A stretch of DNA of 64,000 nt from Margaritifera margaritifera (lineage: Eukaryota; Mollusca; Bivalvia; Unionida; Margaritiferidae): positions 4,594,001 to 4,658,000 of the forward strand of contig JAQPZY010001659.1 in the NCBI GenBank assembly GCA_029931535.1, read 5' to 3'. Below the pieces are notes generated by a model. That model had not been told where the DNA came from, ran no database searches, and saw nothing but the letters and a program-made list of their open reading frames with translations. A program made the translations under genes and the position numbers. This document shows, piece by piece, positions 1 to 12,054 of this stretch (position 1 is the first letter of the stretch; every line of letters starts with the position of its first letter).

Positions 1-325
1 TGTGGATTTACTGATACTATCAAATTATCTTTTCTTCGTTGGGTACCACTTTTTGTGGATGTCATGATAGTTACTATCCATTGATTTTATGACCCAACAG
101 AAAATGTTCAGTTGTGCAGAATAAAGGACCCCAGGAACATATCAGAAGCACATCCATAAAATTAATTAATGCAAAGTAATTTTTTGTACCCTCCGACCCA
201 CGCTCCAAATGATACCCACAACAATACCCAAATCAATAGTTAATTAGTTACCTTTGATTAACATGTCAGATTTTTTTACCACATGTGCTTGGAACTTGGT
301 TTTCAGTTACAATCCTTCTAGCAGG
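1..325. other. intron sequence, nothing recognised
   Basis: AT-rich sequence upstream of the first visible exon. No exon, hairpin or named repeat was recognised. The gene must begin further upstream, because the first exon seen at 601 starts in phase 1. Confidence 0.5.
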
Positions 326-505
326 AGCCACAGTAGCTTAGTTGGTTGAGCATCAGACATGTAATCCAAGGGTCATGGGTTTGATACCTACCCAGGCAAG
401 CCTGGATCGGCTGCCACAACATGTCCACGGGAAAGGCACTTAGCTCCCATTTCCTCCCAAAGCCAGTAATGTGTTAAAAGTGCTGTTAAAACCAGCAAAA
501 TACAA
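326..505 (+). repeat. tRNA-derived SINE (family 1)
   Basis: A tRNA-like head carries an A box (tagcttagttgg) and a B-box-like stretch (gggtttgatacc) at the usual spacing, with a TGT triplet where an anticodon would sit. It continues into a body with the motif gggaaaggcactt and a tail with tgctgttaaaaccagc. The same body occurs at 6420-6560 and 34091-34285. It is not a functional tRNA: the stems are poorly paired and the body runs on past the tRNA end. It ends about 95 bp before the acceptor of the first EGF exon. Confidence 0.75.
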
Positions 506-600
506 TCCTGGAGGATCTTTACAGCCACCATTTCAGTGCATGTGACATTACAATACTTTGCAAAGCTTATCAAATACTATTTCTATACCATTTGTTGCAG

Positions 601-717
601 ATGTGAATGAATGTTTGAACAACCCATGCTCTAGTCATGCTGATTGTACCAACACACTTGGCAGTTACAATTGTACATGTCGTGAGGGATATCGCATGAT
701 TAGTCAAGCTTGCCAAG
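601..717 (+). CDS. exon: calcium-binding EGF domain 1
   Basis: One exon encodes one whole EGF module of 39 codons. It opens after acceptor ttgttgcag with the first codon split in phase 1 and ends at donor caag/gtgag, again phase 1. The peptide begins DVNEC and has six cysteines spaced 4-5-8-1-10. The D-x-N-E-C start and the C-x-N-x4-Y-x-C-x-C stretch are the calcium-binding and Asp/Asn beta-hydroxylation consensus of cbEGF domains. Such domains make rigid rods in extracellular proteins and receptors. A 1-1 phase exon can be duplicated or skipped without shifting the frame. It belongs with the EGF exons at 2443, 8360 and 17564. The parent gene is not identified with certainty. Confidence 0.92.
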
Positions 718-1179
718 GTGAGAAACTTTTTAATTGAAATTCATGACAAACTTTGGAATTGAAATTCATGACAAAAAGATTTGTTAAATATTTTTAAAGA
801 ACAAGAAGCTCTGATTTGTATACAGTATTAGAGAAACCAAAACAAATGATGGAATTTATTAATATGAACCATCATGTTGATATTAATTTCCAGAGAGACT
901 TTTACAAATGGTTTTGCTTACTTATTGTTCTGTAAATAAAATGTATGATTTAAGATTATCTTACAGAATTATCATATATCCTTCTATTATTAAAGTTGCA
1001 TGATCTTTCCTTGTGTTTTTTCAAAGTTATATTTTATTTTTGTAAGGTTTATTGAAAATGAGTTATATCAGTGACTTTCTGATGCTGATGGTAGCATCAT
1101 CAATATTTTTTCAAATTTTGGTTCATATTTTTCATTTGCTTATATTTGCTAAATCCCATTATCTATCCTGCTCATACTT

Positions 1180-2330
1180 ATGACATCTTACCATAGAGCA
1201 GAAACAATTAATTCTTTGACATGCTTGCTCAACCCTTTGACTATGGGGTCATAGTCACAAATAAAAAAGTTCATATCTAGTTAAAGTTTTTTATTTGGTT
1301 TCATTTTCTTAACCCCATTGTGGATTCTGTTTATGCTTGAGATGTCTAAATGAAACAAAGACAACTTACACAGTTGCTCACCACTTTGATCTTGTGGTCA
1401 AGGTCACAAAAACGGAAGATTTGCATTTTGGTTCAAGTTTGTAATTTTGTTCATGCATAGGATGTTTCGTTATAAAGCAAGCACAGTTTATTCTGCAAAC
1501 ACTTGCTCAGCTAATTTTATTGAAGTTAATTGCAAAAATTAGGTTTACAGCAATGCTTTGAGCAGACCTCGAGATGCAAGCTTTGGCCTATATGTTGAAA
1601 TGTGTTAGTTTATTGAAGAGCCCATGTTAGTGGGAAGTAAGACATAGCAGTCACTTATCCAGCACCATCCTCGTCAACAGTTAAGGTTTTGGTTAAAACG
1701 CTTCATTTTCTTGAACCTCTTGATAGATTCTCATCATAGTTGGCATGAATCATTATGAAGCCAAGACAATTTATTCTACAACATGCCCTTTTACCTTGGG
1801 GCCAAGGTCCCAAACTTTGAACATTTGCATTAAGGTTTTGGTTCAAGTTTTTTCATTTGCATACATTTCCTAAACACATGGATGGATTTTCTTCATACTT
1901 GGTATTAATCATTACAAAGCTAAGACAATTCATTCGTTGATAAGCATGCTTACCCCTTTGTCCTTGGGGTCAAGGTCACAGTCAGAAAATTTTCTGAAAG
2001 GTTTTGGTTAAAGTTTTTTGCATATATTTCCTAAACTCCTTGATGGATTTGTTTCATACTTGGGATATTTCATTATGAAGCTGAGAAAATTCATTTTACA
2101 ATACACTTGTTTGCCTTTTTGGTCTTGGGGTGAAGGTCATAGTCATAGAAAATTTGCGTTACCATTTTGGTTAAAGTATTTTCATTAGATCATGTTTTCT
2201 TAACGCCTTGATTGATTTTGTTCATACTTTGGATTAACCATTATGAACCTAAGACAATTTATTCTGTGACATGCTTGCTCAACCTTTTGACCTTGGAGTC
2301 AAGGTCAGACATTTTGCAGAAATTCTTTGA
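1180..2330. repeat. diverged tandem satellite R1 (about 160 bp unit)
   Basis: Six or seven diverged units in a row. Each carries a block like ccttggggtcaaggtcaca (near 1240, 1390, 1800, 1960, 2120, 2295), then ggttaaagtttttt, then a stretch like gatggattttgttcatactt, then attatgaagctaagacaatt. Spacing is about 150-175 bp. The block runs almost up to the next exon. No long open frame persists through the units. Confidence 0.7.
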
Positions 2331-2442
2331 TTGTGGGCTCAACATACAGGTAATGGCCTTCTTGTTGCTATATGTTGTCTTCATATTTGTGACATTCTTG
2401 TATCTTCATGCAGACCTTATTGTAAATTCTTCCAATTTGCAG

Positions 2443-2562
2443 ATATCAATGAATGTATATACAGCCCTTGCCCAGCCCATTCAACATGTGAGAACTTTGG
2501 TGGTAGTTACACCTGTACCTGTGTAACTGGATACAGCAAAGGACCCACAGGAAATTGCACAG
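2443..2562 (+). CDS. exon: calcium-binding EGF domain 2
   Basis: A 120 bp, 40-codon exon in phase 1-1 between acceptor caatttgcag and donor acag/gttttaa. The peptide opens DINEC and has six cysteines spaced 4-5-8-1-11, with the C-x-N-x4-Y-x-C-x-C hydroxylation consensus. It is a complete cbEGF module in frame with domain 1. An open frame extends on both sides of the exon (2331-2627), but the flanking residues are intron translation: homology stops at the splice sites. The donor gttttaa is weaker than those of the neighbours, so occasional skipping would be possible and would keep the frame. Confidence 0.92.
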
Positions 2563-3049
2563 GTTTTAATTTTGTTCTTAAATTTCTAATTCAGGTGATT
2601 GAAAAAAAGGAAAATTCCTTTAGTTAGGTTTCATCCTGTTTTATGATTATCTACAGGGTTCCCACACTACTTGGAAAATGGGGAAAAAGTTGGGAATAAG
2701 AATAGCTTCATAGCTCTATATATTTACAAAAGTTGGTTGGAGGAAAAGCCTAAAATTTTCAGAAGGCACTTTTTGATAGAGCAGTTGTTGAAAAAATACA
2801 TTAAAAAGTGTAATTTAACCAATCATGAATTAAGTGTATTGGGTTAAATTACTGTAATTTTTGGAAGTTGTGGAACTCGTAAGTCAATTGCTGTATAAAG
2901 TTATGCATACAACTCTCGGTTGGCACCATGTCCAGTCAACTAAATTTATATATTTTGGAAACTGCACAAATGACCTCTAAGACACCAATCCCTTCAGGGA
3001 TTTTGACTTGCGGTTATTTTTTTTGGATTTGTAATGTTAACCTTTTCAA

Positions 3050-3510
3050 ATTCTAAAGAAGGTATTTTGGAGAAATACTTTATTCAGCAGCTAAATCTCA
3101 AACTGAAATCATCTTGTACTGCCTACATTTTGAACACAGGCAAGACTGGTCACATAGACATGTGATCACATATAACTGGGTATGAAATTGTTATGATAAT
3201 GGGTGCTGTAGTGCAGACTGTTGCAAACTGGCAGTTTTACTTTCAACAGAATTTTATTTAGATATCAAAATATAAATGAAATCACAGATCAAGAATTTTA
3301 AAGTAGCCTCTTATATAATGATGCAAATCAGTAAAAATTTCAAAATGGACTATATTCATTTGTGACATGATCATAAGGCGGCAAGGTCAATCTTGCCTGT
3401 GTTCAAAAGTTGGTGGCACAAGGCAATTTTCATAACGGTGCTGTTTCAGTTTTGGATTTAGCTGCTAAATTAGAATAACTTTGAAAATTGAAAGAATTTG
3501 TGAGAAAAGT
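3050..3510. mobile_element. MITE with long diverged inverted repeats
   Basis: The left arm (about 3095-3150, containing agcagctaaatc and tttgaacacaggcaaga) is found as an imperfect reverse complement at about 3385-3470 (tcttgcctgtgttcaaa and gatttagctgct). The element is about 460 bp with a non-coding centre. No clear target duplication was found, so the outer ends are approximate. Confidence 0.65.
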
Positions 3511-4619
3511 GTCTCATCCAACAGTAACCTTCATTTGTCTGATGTAGACTTTCATACGAATGTTGAAATTAGTTCAGACATTAACTAGGTCAAATGTTCA
3601 CAATTCTCCTGAATACCTTTAGAATATGCCAAGGGATTTTGACAAGGATGAACAATAAAAATCCAATAAAAAATAAAACCCAAGTCAAAGTCCCTAAAGG
3701 GAGTATGCAAGACACATGTCCAAGTGATTCTCTTGTAGCAGTGAACCACCAATAACACCAAAGGCACATGTAATGTCAGTCATGTCAAAATAAAGTGGCA
3801 AAAGTGCAGTGCATATAAAAAAAAAAAAAATCTGTCAAGGGTACTTAGAACAGTACATAGGGACTGTTTCAAAAACCATATATGGTGTGTTAACATTTGG
3901 TGTAAGTTTCCATGGAACATTAATTTGCTGGTCATAAACTTTTATGCTGATAGAAAAATTTGAGTTGAGCAGATGATTACATACTCAAATTGTAATGTTT
4001 TGCGAAAGCAGGGCCATGCTTAGACATGCTATATATGTTTCACCGATGTATGAAAATGGTTTTGAGAATACCCCTCAAATAGTTATCCCATGCATTCTTT
4101 GTTTTCATTGGCTGTCGCTAACAGTGGCATCTTCCATGGGAATGAATGGGTCTGTATTTCAGCAAAAGAAATCTTTTTTTTTTTTTAAATGTCATCCACT
4201 AAGTTTTTATCATAGAAGGATTACATAGCTTAGTATTTCAGCAACATGGAGAAAAGTCCATATACAAGTAAGATGGGTCGCAGTTATTTACAGAATTTGT
4301 TCAAAATCCTGGCTTCATGGCTTCTGATTCAAACCACGTTGATGGTGACAATGGTAAATATTTCATAACGAATATTCGAATATGAATCAAATTCAGGCTA
4401 TGAATATTTGAATAGGAAAATCAGGTAATTATTTCGGCACTAATTCTTCATTAAATAAGATGAAAAATACATTATTTGATCATAGCTGTTAGTGCCTACA
4501 AAATCCACTATTTGTTAAATTTTATGAGTCAGTATTCCAGTGTTTAAACTAGGTTTCATGTACTCTGTTGTACAAATATTTGAAATTTTGGTAAATGTGT
4601 CAACCCTAGTTATGTTTCT

Positions 4620-5280
4620 CTTCACCCCCTGTGCAGATAGAGAAATTAGTTTTGTGCTGTTCATCCATCACACTTTCTTGTGAGCAAGATGACTGAAAAA
4701 CTAATAAGTCAAACGAGACCAAAAATTTGATATTTAGATACCTTGGGTGGATTCCAAAACCTTATTAGGTTCTGATGATTGTGACCTTACTTTTCAATTT
4801 TGTAGACATTTTGGAACTTTTGGGGACTTACTTTTTTTGACAAACATTGTAGGCACATTTGAAGCAAAAATCATGAGGTAAACCCACAAAATTGGGATGC
4901 ATATTTCTATTATTTTTTAGACCTGATTAGATTTTCAGGCAGTTATAGCAATTGTGAATTTTATTTTACATATTTTTTTAACTTTTTGGACTTGGACAAT
5001 CTTGTAAGCAGGATTAAGAAAAAATCACTTGTGGTAGACAAATGAAATTTGGTAGACTATTTTGTATTAATATTTAGATGACCTGTTTAGATTTTCAGGT
5101 CATTGGAGCAATTTTTTTAAAAAAAATTCAGATTTAAAAACTTTTTGGACTTGTACTTTATTTTGACAGAAGCCTTGTAAACATGCTTAAGCAAAAATTG
5201 CTAGAGGTAGACAAATGAATTTGGTAGTCTTATTTGTATTATTACATAGATAAGCTGATTAGATTTGCAAGCCATTACAA
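4620..5280. repeat. diverged intronic repeat R6, block 1
   Basis: Repeated modules of the type gattaagcaaaaatcactt, tagacaaatgaaatttggta and gattagattttcaggccatt. The same modules recur at 6230-6400, 44800-45634, 52893-53520 and 54360-54560, that is, in three separate introns. No coding potential seen. Confidence 0.65.
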
Positions 5281-6135
5281 CAATTATTTCATTCTTAGCT
5301 CTACTGGTTATAGACCAGAAGAGCATATGGGATGGTCTGTTGTCTCTTGTCCATCATCCTCCATTTTTGACATCCATCTGTCCATTAGTATGTTTGTTAT
5401 TGCTACTCCTCTTAAACTACTTGGAGGATTGCCGTATGACTTTACACACATATTTATCCCAAGGTCTAGTTGGTCCTAAATGAAAATGGTGCTGCTCAGA
5501 CATTCAATATGGCTGCCACAGTGGCTATCTTGAAAATCTTGTTGTTGCTTCTCCACCTAAATGGATCTTCATATGAAAATGGGTTTTTCCCCAGAGGACT
5601 TCTTAAGATGTCTAGTTGGTCTTAAATAAAAATTGTGCCAATCTGATATCCAGTATGGCCACCACAGCAGCTATCTTGAAAATCTTATTGCTACTCCTCC
5701 TAGATGGAAAGTCATATTAACATTGGGTTTTCACCAGAAGACTTCTTATGATGTCTAGTTGGTACTAAATGAAACTGGTGCTGATTTGACATACATTATG
5801 GCCACCATGGCAGCCATCTAAACGATCTTGTTATTGCTACTCCTCCTCAATAGAAAGTCATAACAACGTGGGGTTTTCACCAGAAGACTAATTATGATAT
5901 CTTGATGGGCCTGAATGAAAATGGTGTTGATCTGACATCAAATATAGCTGCCACAATGAACATACTGAAAATCTTGTCACTGATTCTCCTGAATGGATGG
6001 TCATATCAACATGGGGTATTCCCCAAAAGTTTTCCAATTGTGTCTAGTTTGTCCTGAATGAAAAATGTGCCGATCTTACATCCAGTATGGTTGCCACAGT
6101 GGCTAATTTGAAAATCTTGTCACTCAAGAATATCA
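5281..6135. repeat. diverged tandem satellite R2 (about 135 bp unit)
   Basis: About six units. Each contains a block like tatggccaccacagtggcta, then ttgaaaatcttgttattgct, then a block like catatcaacatggggttttc, then gatgtctagttggtcctaaa. The two open frames here (5234-5483) are carried by the first unit and are not maintained in the others. Confidence 0.7.
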
Positions 6136-6229
6136 GAGATGGTTTAAGCACTCAGCAGTTAAAAAGAAGAAATGTCATATCTTGATTTCCTGGAATTTCT
6201 TTTCGGACAGTAGAGCATCAGTTCCTTTG

Positions 6230-6400
6230 AGGGACTCTTGTTTATTTACATGTTTTGGACTTTTTTGACAAACACCTTGTTAGCATAATTTTGCAAAATC
6301 CATTTAAGGTACAGAAATAAAATTTGGCATCCATTAGGCACATGTACATAACCTGATTAGATTTTCATGCTATTATTGCAATTTTTTGACATTTTTCAAT
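6230..6400. repeat. diverged intronic repeat R6, block 2
   Basis: A short return of the R6 modules (acaaacaccttgttagcat, aaatttggcatcc, gattagattttcatgc) after the R2 satellite. It suggests that R2 sits within or beside an older R6 block. Confidence 0.55.
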
Positions 6401-6419
6401 TTTGTTTTTACTTACCTAT

Positions 6420-6560
6420 ACAGGCCAGCCTGGGTCAGCTGCCTCTGTGTGTCCTTGGGAAAGGCACTTACCGGTAGCTTCCATTTCCTTTGGCATGATA
6501 TAGCTAGTAATAATGTGTTTATAGTGCCATTAAAACCAACAAAAACAAACAAACAAAATT
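6420..6560 (+). repeat. 5'-truncated SINE (family 1)
   Basis: The tRNA head is missing; the copy starts inside the body (cagcctgggtcagctgcctc), carries tgggaaaggcactta, and ends with attaaaaccaacaaaaacaa. Compare the full copies at 326-505 and 34091-34285. It is followed by AT-rich intron up to 7150 with no recognised feature. Confidence 0.7.
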
Positions 6561-7156
6561 ATTTGATGTGCAGTGTTCTTACAAACACAGATCTTTTTGG
6601 GGGGTCCAAGATTACAGCCTTCTTGCCCCCTCCCCCCCCCCTTTGTACAAATGTCTAACTTATGCTAATTTCTTTCTGTCAAGTACCAGTGTCGCAGAAT
6701 GATATTAATTGCCATAGTGGGGAAAGAGAGACATGTTTTTGCTTTGAAAAACAAATCCCTTCTGTCTCATATGTTGCTCTCTTTATAATTGATCAGTCTA
6801 ATTTCTTTTGAATTAAAAAAGAAATTTCTTCACTTGTTCATTCCTTATTACTTCTTCATCCCAGACTGTATGCAGTTAAGCAGAGTATAAATAGGTAACA
6901 CATTTATCCTGTACAATTCAAATGTTGTACATGTATATGCAAATTTATATTTGTTTAATTACAGCTATATCAGTTTCTAATGATAGAACCTGTGTTTTAG
7001 TGCATGATTACATGTCTGATTCAGGTTGGAACTTGGATATTATGAGATAGTGTCAAAACAGAAATTTAAAGTTACACTGTCAGATTGCCTTGAGCGTGAT
7101 GAATATAAGCAACATATTGCATATTTATGCATCAATTCATTTGACATGTCTTTACC

Positions 7157-7371
7157 TACCGTATGTACTTGCGTATAACACAGTCCAAATGCAAACAACA
7201 TAGACCCTGATCTGCTGTCGCATAATGCGCCAGTGGATCAGGGTCTATGTTGTTTGTTCTACTGGTTAGTCCTTACAAACTGCATAGACCCAGATCTGCT
7301 GGCGCATTATGAGATGGCAGATCTGGGTCTATGCAGTTTGCAGTTGGTATCGGCTTATACGCGAGTATACG
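7157..7371. mobile_element. double-hairpin MITE (family B)
   Basis: The ends are an imperfect inverted pair (taccgtatgtacttgcgtat and cttatacgcgagtatacg). Inside are two palindromes in series. The first (about 7195-7256) has arms around acatagaccctgatctg and cagatcagggtctatgt-like sequence. The second (about 7278-7341) has arms gcatagacccagatctgc and cagatctgggtctatgc. The two hairpins are paralogues of each other. Other copies lie at 7786-7925, 39713-39862 and 40058-40157. Non-coding; the transposase source is unknown. Confidence 0.8.
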
Positions 7372-7785
7372 TTGTAAACGTTGCTTTTCTTGGCACTTTA
7401 TTTGCATGGTCAATATGCCTGAGTGACTGCTTTAAGTACCAGTAGTAAAAAAACATTGATTAGGAATCACCATGCTGTTGACTCTCTTTTATAGAACCAA
7501 TTTCACAGGGGGAAATGTGAATGGCGATTGAGGCCAGGTGACTGCTATATAAAGGTGACCTTTAGGTCAGGTTTTGACTAGTGTTAATGAAGATTGTAAA
7601 ATTGGAATAAATCATGAACAAGATTGATTAACTTCTTGAATGAAACTGTTTACTTCACAAACTATGCTTTAATGAGACTCTTTATAATGAGATTTTAGTT
7701 TTGCTTAAAATGGTCTCATGTCACTGTAAAAAAAAAAAAAAAAGAGAGAGGCAGATTGTCATAGATGGATAGACAATTTCACAAG

Positions 7786-7925
7786 TACCATATATACTCG
7801 CGTATAATCCGAGTCCAAATGAAACAACATAGACCCTGATCTGCCATCGCATAATGCGCCGGCAGATCAGTGTCTATGCAGTTTCCAGTTGGTATTGGGA
7901 TATACATGAGTAAATACGGTAATAA
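7786..7925. mobile_element. single-hairpin member of family B
   Basis: The ends (atatactcgcgtataatccg and the reverse-oriented atgagtaaatacggt) match family B. Only one palindrome is present. Its left arm matches hairpin 1 of the copy at 7157 (acatagaccctgatctgcc) and its right arm ends like hairpin 2 (gtctatgcagttt), as expected if recombination between the two hairpins deleted the middle. Confidence 0.75.
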
Positions 7926-8359
7926 ACTTTGGTTTCAATTATCAGGAGAATGTTCCATCAACATATATTTTTTCTCACCACCCAGTTCAAATGTGGTCTG
8001 CTTTGAAATTGATCCTTATGTACATTTCACCATGTAAGTGTAATCATTTATTAAATGAAATTGGGAAATTTTGACAAAGATTGAATTTTAAGAGTAAACA
8101 TTACACTTATCTGGTGAAAGATCCACCTACCTTACCACTTAGATTTATTTTCAGGTTCATCTTTTGTTGTATGAGAAAGCTGGAGGTGGTATAAACAACC
8201 AATTTAAAGGTTATATGTTTTTAGAGTGTGAGTTGAGACTTGTAAAGGAAAGTAATCCATATGTACATTTACTATAAAATTGAGTCTAAATTTGTCAATT
8301 TCAAGGATATAAATTAGAACTTTGAATAGTACAGGGATTTGTGTTTGTGCATTTTCCAG

Positions 8360-8479
8360 ATGTGGATGAGTGCCTCTTGCACCCTTGTGGGGACTTTGAA
8401 GACTGCATCAACACTGCTGGCAGCTATCACTGTGACTGCATGGATGGTTATGTAAAACCAGAGTCTGGGACATGTTCAG
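8360..8479 (+). CDS. exon: calcium-binding EGF domain 3
   Basis: A 120 bp exon in phase 1-1 between acceptor gcattttccag and donor ttcag/gtatgg. The 40-residue module opens DVDEC, has six cysteines spaced 4-5-8-1-11, and keeps the C-x-N-x4-Y-x-C-x-C hydroxylation/calcium motif. It follows domain 2 after a 5.8 kb intron with no further exon seen between them. Start and end are fixed by splice signals and by the match of the module edges to the other EGF exons. Confidence 0.92.
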
Positions 8480-9160
8480 GTATGGGAAAATTGTGATTAA
8501 CTGTTTGTACATTTTGGAATAATAATAAATTAATTGAACTAATACACATATGGAGCTTAGAAAATAGATGAATTAGTGAACGAAGTCAAAGATCAAAATA
8601 AAAAAAAGTAAAAATCGGTGAATAAATGTACATTGGAACTTACGATAATTTGAGCGTAGGAACCATTAGTCAGTTTAAAAAAAATTTAAAACTAATTTTA
8701 TATAATAAGTAAATATATTACTGCCAATGCAGTCTATTTTAAGGAGTCACAATTTTTTTTTTAGAATACTGGTTAGTTGTGAACATTCACCATATACTTT
8801 GGTCCCAGTCATGACTGTTTCAAAGACTTCAGATTGCTTATCCAGTTATATTTCTTTTTGCAGTTTATGCTTTGAAATTGAAAATTTGCAGTTTATGATT
8901 TGAAATTGAAACTTTTCTAAAACTGATGAAAAAAATACTGTTATTTACAATAATTCTGTCAACATGTAGGATAATAAATTCAAAATAGTAGAATTTCATA
9001 ATGTGAATGTAATGTAATCACAATTTTATGGGAATTAAATACTTCCACTGTAAAATCTCTATTGCCTTTTGTTTTTATATTTCATGTAAGTCCAATCACT
9101 CTTAATAAATAGTGCTGATGGCATGATCATGAAGCACTGTATTATCTGCTGTACTATTTT
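8480..9160. other. intron sequence, nothing recognised
   Basis: AT-rich intron directly after EGF exon 3. No repeat family, hairpin or coding homology was recognised. Confidence 0.5.
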
Positions 9161-9162
9161 GA

Positions 9163-10300
9163 CTAGAGGTGTGCTGCATTACCGGTATACCGGTGTACCA
9201 TGGTATTTTTTTTCCGGTGGTATGTACCACAATACTTTTTCACTGTACCGGTACTTCAGTAGTTTCCATCAGAAAGGAATGAGCGGAAATTCCTGAGCAA
9301 GTTTGTTGTGAATTTAATTATATTAAAAGCATGTTTTCATTTTTCATGGCAAAATAACTCCAAAAATTATTAATGTTTTTACAAAATAGATGTATTTGTC
9401 ACAAATTAATTTTGAATATTAAAAATATAATTATATTTATGAACCTTTAATCACATGTTTGAAAATGTCACATATGCCAACATGGTGGCCAAACAGGATG
9501 TTGAGAAAGATATTCGGGTCAAATCAAAATTTTGGACAAATTTTTAATTAAATATTTTTAAAAATGTCATATTTTAGTTATTTACTAGCGTATGTTAATG
9601 TGTTAAGTACATGTATTCCTTTGTAAGACCGAGAATCATTTTAAGTTTTTCAGAAGAGCTGTTGTTTTCTGTTTGACTTTTATGTAATTTCTCTATTCCA
9701 CTAAATATTTTCTCATTTGTTGAGTCAGTGTGTTTTTTGCTTACTGGCACTTTCTGATAAATATCTTGCCCAGGTGTTGGCATCCCACTCAAAGTTTCCC
9801 TGTCTATTATATCAATAGTATAGCTAGTAAATTGTAGGCTTAAGTGTCAACACTTCCCATTTTATCAACAAGCTCTCTAATGTCAGCACAATGTCTTTTA
9901 CAGGGTGTCAGATATAGTGTGAAGTTAATCATCCCACTTTAGTTGCAGTTTTTAGAATACAACTTATACAAATTCATCTACTATAAGGTATTGATCATTT
10001 AATTACCATGGTAAGGAGCTGCGATTTTCTTTCGAGCCAAGATATTTTATTTTCTTTTATCTCTAGATAATTAACTCTTTTTCAAATATAATGGATATAG
10101 TTATAATATGGTGTTATTTTGCTATAATCAGAGCAAGATATTTTTTTTCCAGCTATTTTGAGAGCTGGAAATTTTTTAAAAATCCCACACCCCTGCTCCA
10201 GAAAATTAAATTATTGTTGCCTAATATAATTGCAGTATACCATGGTATGTATCGTGGTATGTTCAGAAATACCATGGTACAAAATTTTTCATTGTACCCA
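9163..10300. mobile_element. possible hAT-like non-autonomous element
   Basis: Near the left edge lies agaggtgtgctgc and near 10185 the opposite-facing cacacccctgct, resembling hAT termini. Inside both edges are palindrome-rich stretches built on taccggtataccgg and gtaccatggtat (9180-9255 and 10225-10300). No 8 bp target duplication could be assigned. The minus-strand frame at 9595-9792 does not resemble a transposase I know. Boundaries and class are tentative. Confidence 0.35.
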
Positions 10301-12054
10301 ACTCAAATATTGACTATAATAATGTGAAAGAAATTACCATGTCTGATTCAGATATTAGTCGTTTTGTAAATAAACTAAAATCATTTAACTGCCATTTTTA
10401 TTTTTGTTCATCACAAGTACTATTCACAATTCCATTGAGCAAACAGAACACAAGAGCAGATTGTTATTGCTAAACATGTTTCATACATATAAATAACTCG
10501 GGGTTCTCCACAGGTTTTGAAAGTTGCAGTTCAGGATTGTTTCCTTGAAAAAAGTTGTAGTCCCAGCACTAAAACTTGCAGTCCCAATAATGTAAAACAT
10601 TAGGAGTGTATTTTTGTCATAAATTATATATCATCAGATTGCTAATGCTGATTCATTGTGAAATATTTAGTATTATGATAAACGAATGAAATATTAAGGC
10701 AGTTGGTAACCATGATAATTATGATCGTTTGTGATGTTACAACTATAACAATTATCAATGCCGTTAGGTTTGCTGTTCTTTAATTTTGTGTGCAGCTAGA
10801 AGGAATCGTGGAAGAAATTACACTTTGTTTTCTATATTAATTTATTTAACTACAGTACAGCTCACGTGATTTTTCGGAACCCCACGCATCGCGGTGGGGT
10901 ACTTAATCCCCTCCACTCTAGCTCCGCAATAGCACTCCGCGGTGGAGGCATAAATTGGCATAAATACCTACAAATCACCACCGCGTTTCGGCAGGCATGC
11001 CGATATAAACTCCACCGTGGAGGGACTAGTCGACATTACTGATTGACATCTGAACAGCCAATGAAAAAAGACCACCTATGGAAAGACTGAGACGTCAAGA
11101 GTGATTTACAACTGGATACCATCTGAAGAATCAGTCGTTTTTATTTCGATCATATATTTGGACAATAAAAAAATAATTTCAAAAGTCTTGTATATTCAAT
11201 AGACATTACTGTTTATAAAAGGTTGATCGACTTCTTTTGCAATAAGTTTATGATTTTAATTTATTTCAAAGAAATATGAACAAACTTATGCACTGACTTG
11301 ACGAGAAGTACACATTGCTGAGCCTATCAAACAGAATAAATTTATCATTTTGTTCCAAAGGAAAGTAATTCTCTGAGATATGGACAATTAAAATCCAAAT
11401 TGACATCCGCTTCTGCTTACCCCCCCCCCCCCCACAACAACAAACCTAAAACACTGAATTTACACTGAAATGCAAACCGCGTGCTTAGTCTTTAAGCAGT
11501 AATAGTAGAGTCACGAGGCTGAATATTATGACTGCATGTGTGCTGTAAGGGACTGACCATTTAATATACGGGGTTTATATGTTGTTTTTTTTTGACCGGG
11601 ATATTTTTTTTTCTTTCATCACAGTATTTATTTATTTTAAGTGAAATATGGAACGGATTAACGTCTGTTACAAAAATCAGAGAAAGACAATTGTTTTCAT
11701 GCATTCCCCCCCCCCCCACGGTTGGAAAATTCAATTGTCTCTCCCTAATAAAGACTTGACTTCAGCGGATGTTCTACAGAAATCAAGGCAGTGACCATTG
11801 TGAACACTGTTGTAAAATATTAACAAGGGTTTGCATCAAAGGATGATGTAAGTTTTAGCTTGGGAACCGTGTTTTTTTATTACACGAAGTCATCTGACTT
11901 AGCGCGTTGTACTTTATAGCCGCATTTATGGTCCCGCCATTAAGGGCGGAAGTTTGATAATTGTTAGTAATTAATCTGAACTCGGCTTATTACCGAAATG
12001 AAAAATAATATGGAAAATTCTAAAATCTGAGATGTTCAGAGATTTTGATTTCCA

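Noticed and set aside
326..400. tRNA gene (A and B boxes present)
   Set aside because: Acceptor and T stems do not pair properly and the sequence continues into a SINE body. The same holds at 16112, 34091, 40921 and 62680.
2212..2526. separate protein from the +1 overlapping frame over EGF exon 2
   Set aside because: It overlaps the EGF exon in a different frame and crosses its acceptor; no domain and no start context.
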